Shown here: piece after piece, positions 58,622 through 64,000 of the stretch
Layout of the letters: each line of letters opens with the position of its first letter
How positions within the stretch are numbered: position 1 is the first letter of the stretch
Origin: Ampullaceana balthica
Taxonomy: Eukaryota > Mollusca > Gastropoda > Lymnaeidae
Reading direction: 5' to 3'
Length of the DNA stretch: 64,000 bases
Assembly: GCA_944989445.1 (NCBI GenBank)
Contig: CALYLW010000164.1
Location: 559,001 to 623,000, forward strand
Program-made: the position numbers and the translations under genes
The notes under the pieces: generated by a model
Told to the model about the DNA's origin: nothing
What the model saw: the letters and a program-made list of their open reading frames with translations, nothing else
The model's database searches: none

Positions 58622-61500
58622 TCTATACTAATAAAAGGCAAAGCCCTCACTCACTCACTCATTCATCACTAATTCTCCAACTTCCCGTGTAGGTAGAAGC
58701 ATGAAACTTTGGGAAGTTGTCGAGTAGCCCTCTCGCGACGAAAATTGGCAGAAAAGAATTTTAAAAATTCACGCTCATGGGGGCCGGGGGCCCAAAAACG
58801 TTTTTTTTCCTTATATGGCCTATATAAAATTTGAAAATCACCAATTCTCCTGTTTCCCGAGTAGGCAGAAGCATGAAACTTTGGGAAGTTGTTGAGTACA
58901 ATCCCGCGATGGTAACGGGAGAAAAAATATTTAAATTATCACTTCCTGGGGGCCGGGGGCCCAAATGAAGTTTTTTCCTTATATGAGCTATATAAAAACT
59001 AAAAATCACTAATTCTCCTATTTCCCGTGTAGGTAGAAGCATGAAACACTGGGTAGTTGATAAGCACACTTTCGCGATGGTAACAAGCGAAAAAAATATT
59101 TAAAATAACACTTAATGGGGTCAGGGGGCCCAAATGTAGTTTTTTTCTTATATAAAAAACTGACTTATCACTAATTCTCCAACTTCCCGTGTTGGTATTA
59201 GCATGAAACTTTGGGAACTTGCTGAGTACATTCTCTCGACGATAATTGGCGAATAGGAATCTTAAAATTCACACTGTTGGGGGCCCGGGGCCCAAAAACG
59301 CTTTTTTCCTTATATTGACTATGTAAAATATGAAATCACTAATTTTCTCATTTCTATGAAATCAATAATTTTCTCATTTCTCGAGTAGGAAAAAGCATGA
59401 AACTTTGGGAAGTTGTTGAGTACAAACCAGCGATAGCAACGGGAGAAAAAAAAATTAAATTATCACTTCCTGGGGGCCGGGGGCCCAAATGAAGTTTTTT
59501 TTCTTTTATGAGCTATATAAAAACTGAAAATAACAAATTCTCCTATTTCCCGTGTAGGTGGAAGCATGAAACTTGGGGTAGTTGTTAAGTACACTTTCAC
59601 GATGGTAACAGGTAAAATCAATATTTAAATTATCACTTAATGGGGGCCGGGGGCCCAAATGTTTTTTTCTCAGATAAAAAAACGGACTCCTCACTAATTC
59701 TCCAACTTTCCGTGTAGGTAGAATCATGAAAGTTTGGGAAGTTGTTGAGTAGCCTCTCGCGACGAAAATTGGCGTAAAAGAATTTTACAATTTACACTCA
59801 TGGAGGGCGGGGGGCCCAAAAAATTTATTTTTCCTTATATGGCCTTTATAAAATTTGAAACTCACAAATTCTCCTATTTCCCGAGTAGGCAGAAGCATGA
59901 AACTTTGGGAAGTTGTTGAGTACAAACCCGCAATGGTAACAGGCGAAAAAATAAATAAATTATCACTTCCTAGGGGCCGGGGGCCCAAATGAAGTTTTTT
60001 CATTATATGAGCTATATAAAAACTGAAAATCACAAATTCTCATATTTCCCATGTAGGTAGAACCATGAAACACTGGGGGGTTGATAAGTACATTTCCGCG
60101 ATGTTAACAATCGGAAATCATATTTAAATTATCAGTTGATGGGGGCCGGGGGCCCAAATGTAGGTTTTTTTATATTAAAAACTGACTCATCACTAATTCT
60201 CCAACTTTCCGTGTAGGTAGAAGAAGCATGAAACCTTGGGGAATTGTTAAGTAGCTTCTCGCGACGAAAATTGGCATAAAATAATTTTAAAATTCACACT
60301 CATTGGGGACGGGGGCCCAAAACCATTGTTTTCCTTAAATGGGCAATATTAAAAGTAAAATCACTAATTCTCCTATTTCGCGAGTAGATAGAAGAATGAA
60401 ACTTCAGGAAGATGTTGAGTACACTTCGGCGATATCAACAGGCAAAAAAATATTTAAATTTTCAAATACTGGGGTCCGGGGGCCCAAATAAAGTTTTTTT
60501 CTTTATGGGAGCTATATAAAAACTGAAAATCACAAATTCTCATGTTTCCCGTGTAGGTAGAAGCAAGAAACTCTGAGTAGTGGTAACAAACTAAAACAAT
60601 ATTTAAATTATTACATAGTGGGGGCCGGGGGCCTAAATGTAGTTTTTTCCTGATATGAGTTATATAAAAACTAAAAATCACTAATTCTTCTATTTCCCGT
60701 AAAGGTGGAAGCATGAAACTTTGGGCAGTTGTTAAGTAACATTCCGCAATGGTAACAGGTAAAAAAGTATATAAAGTATCACTTACTGGGGACCGGGGGC
60801 TTAAATTTAGTTTTTTCTAATATTAAAATCTGACTCAACACTAATTCTACAACTTCCCGTGAATGTAGAAGCTAAAACTTTGGGAACTTGATTAGTACAC
60901 TCTTATGACGATAAAGGCGAAAAGAAAATTTTAAAACTTCACTCATGGGTGGCCGGGGCCCCAAAACCGTTTTTTTCCGTATATGGGCTATATAAAACTG
61001 AATGAACACTAATTCCTCATCTTCCCGTGTAGGTAGAAGCATGAAACTTTGGAAAGTTATTGAGTACCCTCCCGCGATGATAACAATCACAACCAAATAT
61101 AAAATTATTATTCACTAGGGGGCCGGGGGCCCAAATGTAGTTTTTTTCTTATATATGAGCTACATATAACAGACTCATCATTAAATATCTAACTTCCCCT
61201 GTAGTTAGGAGCACGAAACTTTGGGAAGTTGTTGAGTACCCTCCCGCAATGGTAGCAGACGAAAAAAAAATTAAATTATCAGCTCGATAGGATCACGGGA
61301 AGTTTGTCATTTTTTAATTTTCGTTTTTGTTTTTCTGCGGGACTACTACAGACAGACAGACAAGACGGTGAAGTTAAAATATGCATTATATTCATTATGA
61401 TCCAGATTGAAATCAATTGGTGTTTTGAATTTGTGTTACGCGGGTTGTCAACGGTAACTGAAATCCTAATTTCCGCAGCGGAGCGCGGGGATTTTGCTAG
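58622..61500 (+). mobile_element. Helitron, 2.9 kb, with internal ~165-bp tandem units
   Basis: The 5' end is TCTATACTAATAAAAGGC and the 3' end CCGCAGCGGAGCGCGGGGAT then TTTGCTAG, with A and T as flanks and no target duplication. TC...hairpin...CTAG inserted at AT is the Helitron format, and these termini match a widespread animal Helitron type. The interior is about 16 units with AACTTCCCGTGTAGGTAGAA, GCATGAAACTTTGGGAAGTT and GGGGGCCGGGGGCCCAAA, without coding capacity. Near the 3' end (61275-61380) a segment resembles family A. Confidence 0.85.
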
Positions 61501-61512
61501 TATATATATATA

Positions 61513-61960
61513 CTAGCGTACACCCGTCAAAAATGACGGAAGTTTTCAACTGAAATCTATTTATTTTATTAAAAAATGCACTTTTTTTTAGGGCGCCTAC
61601 GGAGCCGAACTTTTTCAAAAGCCCAACTAACTTGTCCTTGTTTGATAAATACGAAATATTAAACTTTCTGAAATGTACGTAAAGTATTTTATAATAGGGG
61701 TTGCAGGGCGCCCCTTATTTTATTTTATTTTATAATTAACCATCATCAAATTCCCTTTTTACATTGTTCCCTTTTCCAAAATTACTATATGAACTAAATC
61801 AATGACGTCATATAATATGTTTTACAGCGTATCTTTACTTTGCACACCTTTTGATGCATTGGTGCAGTAATTTGGTTTTCCCTGCTTTCTAAAATTAGTA
61901 GCGCCAGGACAGACTGAATGACTTGCGTGACAATTGCAAATTATATAGTTTTATTATATA
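61513..61960 (-). mobile_element. Non-autonomous Helitron, minus strand (3' end at 61513)
   Basis: On the minus strand CCGTCATTTTTGACGG, a hairpin, is followed by GTGTACG and CTAG (61513-61516). It begins 12 bp after the previous Helitron, in the same TA run and in opposite orientation. The body matches 38479-38834 (CTTATCCTTGTTTGATAA, AATGACGTCATATAATAT). The 5' end is around 61960-61973. Confidence 0.7.
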
Positions 61961-62815
61961 TATACATATAAGACGCATTTGTTGTCTGTCGTTGTCTGTC
62001 TGTTCCCTAATAACTCAAGATCCAGACAACCAAATAACGTGAAATTTGGTACACGTACACAAAATTATACCGGAAAGGTTATTAAACAGGTTTCGTTCCA
62101 TATATATAAGATACTGGGGCCCGGGGGCCCAAAATGTAGTTTTTCCCTATATGAGCTATATAAAATAAAAATTATTGAAAATTAAGACGTAAAATAATGA
62201 CGCAAATTAATAAACATTTTGGTGTCGAGATTAACAAGAAGGCGATTATCGCCATAAAATAATTTTTTTGTTGTTGTTGCTTTGTTGTTGTTGCTTTTGT
62301 TGTTGTAGTTGTTGTTTTGTTGTTGTTGCTTTGTTGTTGTTGCTGTTGTTGTTGTAGTTGTTGTTTTGTTGTTGTTTTGTTGTTGATGTTTTTGTTGTTG
62401 TTTTGTTTTTGTTGTTGTTGCTGTTGTTGTTGTTGTTGTTGTTGTTGTTGCTGTTGTTGTTGCTGTTGCTGTTGTTGCTTTTGTGTTGTTTTTGCTGTTG
62501 TTGTTGTTGTCCACATCCCTTGCCCTGCGACGACAATGTCCTTCATGTTGTTGTTGCTTTGTTGTTGTTGCTGTTGTATTTGTTGTTTTGTTGTTGTTGC
62601 TTTGTTGTTGTTGCTGTTGTTGTTTGTAGTTGTTTTGTAGTTGTTTTGTTGTTGTTTTGTTGTTGATTTTGTTGTTTTTGTTGTTGTTTTGTTTTTGTTG
62701 TTTTTGTTGCTGTTGCTGTTTCTGTTGTTGTTTTTGTTGTCGTTGTTGCTGTTGTTGTTGCTGTTGTTGTTGCTGTTGTTGTTAAACCCGGGAAAAGCCG
62801 GGTACTTGCCCCTAG
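61961..62815 (+). mobile_element. Non-autonomous Helitron with (GTT)n interior (3' end at 62815)
   Basis: It begins TATACATATAAGACGCATTT and ends with the hairpin ACCCGG-GAAAAG-CCGGGT (62786-62803), ACTTGCC and CTAG then T. The same start and end are used by the next element. The interior is largely the GTT-rich microsatellite. Confidence 0.72.
62265..62783. repeat. (GTT)n / GTTGTTGCT microsatellite-minisatellite
   Basis: About 500 bp of GTT-rich repeats with GCT, TTT and GTA variants, interrupted by unique sequence at 62510-62550 (CACATCCCTTGCCCTGCGAC). It yields polyGln/Asn/Thr frames on minus and polyVal/Leu/Cys frames on plus. None shows coding evidence. Confidence 0.95.
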
Positions 62816-63968
62816 TATACATATAAGACGCATTTGTTGTCTGTCGTCTGTCTGGATGTTCCCTATTAACTCAAGATCCAGACAACCAAATAACGTGAAA
62901 TTTGGTACACGTACACAAAATTATACAGGAAAGGTTATTAAACCGGTTTCGTTCCATATATATAAGATACTGGGGGCCGGGGGCCCAAAATGTAGTTTTT
63001 GCTTATATGAGCTCTATAAAATTTTTTTTTAAGTTATCATATTTCCCGTGTAGGTAGAAGCATAAAACTTTCGGTAGTTGTAAAGTGTCATTTTGGCGAT
63101 GGTAACAGGTAAAAAAAAGTAATATAAATTATCGCTTAAGTGGGGCCAGGGGCCCTATTGTAGTTTTTTTTTTTTAAATATTTAAAACTGACTCAACACT
63201 AATTCTTCAATTTCCCGTGAAGGTAGAAGCATGAAACTTTGGGAACTTGCTGAGAACACTCTTATGACGATAATTGTCGAAAAATAATTTTAAAAATTTC
63301 ACTCATGGTAGGCCGGGGGCCCAAAAGCTTTTTTTCTCTCTTATATGGGCTATATAAAACTAAGTCAACACTTATTCCTTATCTTTCTTTGTAGGTAGAA
63401 ACATGAACTTTGGAAAGTTGTTGAGTACCCTTCCGTGATGGTAGCAGTCAAAAAATTATCACTAACTGGGGGGCCGGGGGCCCAAATGTTATACATATAA
63501 CACTTATTTTTTGTCTGTTTGTCTGTTCCATAATAACTCAAGATCCATACAACCAAATAACGTGAAATTTGGTACACATACACAAAATTACATGGGAAAA
63601 CTTCTAAAACAGGTTTCTTTCCATATATATAAGATACTGGGGTCCGTGTAGGTAGAATCATGAAACTTTCGGTGGTTGTTAAGTATCATTAGGCGATGGT
63701 AACAGGTATTATCACTCAGTCTCTTGGGATTGCTGATATAGACTTGCAGACACCATGCTTTTCTCATGGACAGTTATTTGTGGCCTGCTCAAGAGTTGGC
63801 AAAGAGGAAAATCTTTTTGTACACACTCCAAATGGAACTGCCAAAAATGTTGTCTATCACATTGCTTTAAGTTAAATGTACCCTTTATTGCATGGAAATA
63901 AACAGTACTGTACGCTTCTACAGGAAACCTTATCTTAAACCCTGGAAAAGCCGGGTCCTTGTCCCTAG
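62816..63968 (+). mobile_element. Helitron derived from an autonomous element (3' end at 63968)
   Basis: It starts TATACATATAAGACGCATTT directly after the CTAG of the previous element. Its 3' end has the hairpin ACCCTGG-AAAAG-CCGGGT, CCTTGTC and CTAG then T (63965-63969). Inside are three more ~165-bp units like those of the 58.6-kb Helitron, a second copy of the 5' leader (about 63489-63640) and the helicase remnant at 63717-63875. It is internally deleted. Confidence 0.8.
63717..63875 (+). pseudogene. Helitron helicase (RepHel) C-terminal remnant
   Basis: The frame reads QSLGIADIDLQTPCFSHGQL, then FVACSRVGKEENLFVHTP, NGTAKNVVYHIALS and a stop at 63873-63875. CFSHGQLxVAxSRV..xENLF is the conserved last motif of the PIF1-like helicase in animal Helitron RepHel proteins. 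It ends ~70 bp before the 3' hairpin, where the RepHel gene normally ends. Everything N-terminal (Rep nickase and most of the helicase) is missing. Confidence 0.88.

Positions 63969-64000
<32 letters not shown>
63969..64000. repeat. (TA)n microsatellite at window edge
   Basis: TA repeats begin at the T after the last Helitron CTAG and run off the window. Confidence 0.9.

Noticed and set aside
62172..62833. Poly-Gln/Asn/Thr and poly-Cys/Leu/Val frames
   Set aside because: Products of the GTT-rich microsatellite inside a Helitron; no non-repetitive domain.

Overview
This is animal (metazoan) nuclear DNA, AT-rich, with spliced exons, tRNA-derived SINEs, LINEs, hAT and Helitron transposons and many tandem repeats. 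The only conserved host gene I recognise is a SPRED orthologue (Sprouty-related EVH1-domain protein). Gene and repeat content fit a lophotrochozoan, most likely a mollusc. That placement is an inference; the sequence alone does not give the species.

Layout. About 1-14.6 kb is the SPRED gene on the minus strand. Five coding exons (14522-14544, 10039-10267, 4082-4250, 3106-3140, 1636-2679) have consistent phases and GT/AG borders and make a 499-residue protein (EVH1, Kit-binding-like segment, cysteine-rich SPR domain). The introns carry small transposons, including a PIF/Harbinger-like MITE whose empty site survives in an adjacent tandem duplicate, and a hAT MITE with a perfect 8-bp target duplication.

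14.6-44 kb is a mobile-element landscape without a recognisable host gene. It has hAT MITEs, a 2.6-kb hAT element with a perfect 8-bp target duplication and decayed transposase, two LINE 3' remnants around a 29-bp minisatellite, a 5'-truncated LINE with one stop codon before its FADD box, several tRNA-derived SINEs, and two related families of ~0.5-kb dispersed repeats (called A and B here). Helitrons are recognised by a hairpin followed by CTAG. One Helitron sits inside a family B copy so cleanly that uninterrupted copies in the same window show the original A|T target.

44-56.6 kb is dominated by tandem repeats: 21-bp, TC-rich and 27-bp arrays, then a ~10-kb array of short units combining (CA)n with ACTTTCATACCCA. 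Marker variants in this array recur about every 2.1-2.3 kb, a higher-order repeat. The very long open frames here follow from repeat composition and are not evidence of genes.

56.6-64 kb is family A-like repeats, a long foldback element and a nest of Helitrons. One Helitron contains about 16 internal ~165-bp units in a three-unit superperiod. The last one keeps the C-terminal coding tail of a Helitron helicase just before its 3' hairpin. The most interesting observations are the shared stem-loop 3' tail of a SINE and a LINE (26.1 and 28.0 kb), the Helitron insertion with its empty sites, the Helitron nest, and the higher-order structure of the 10-kb array.
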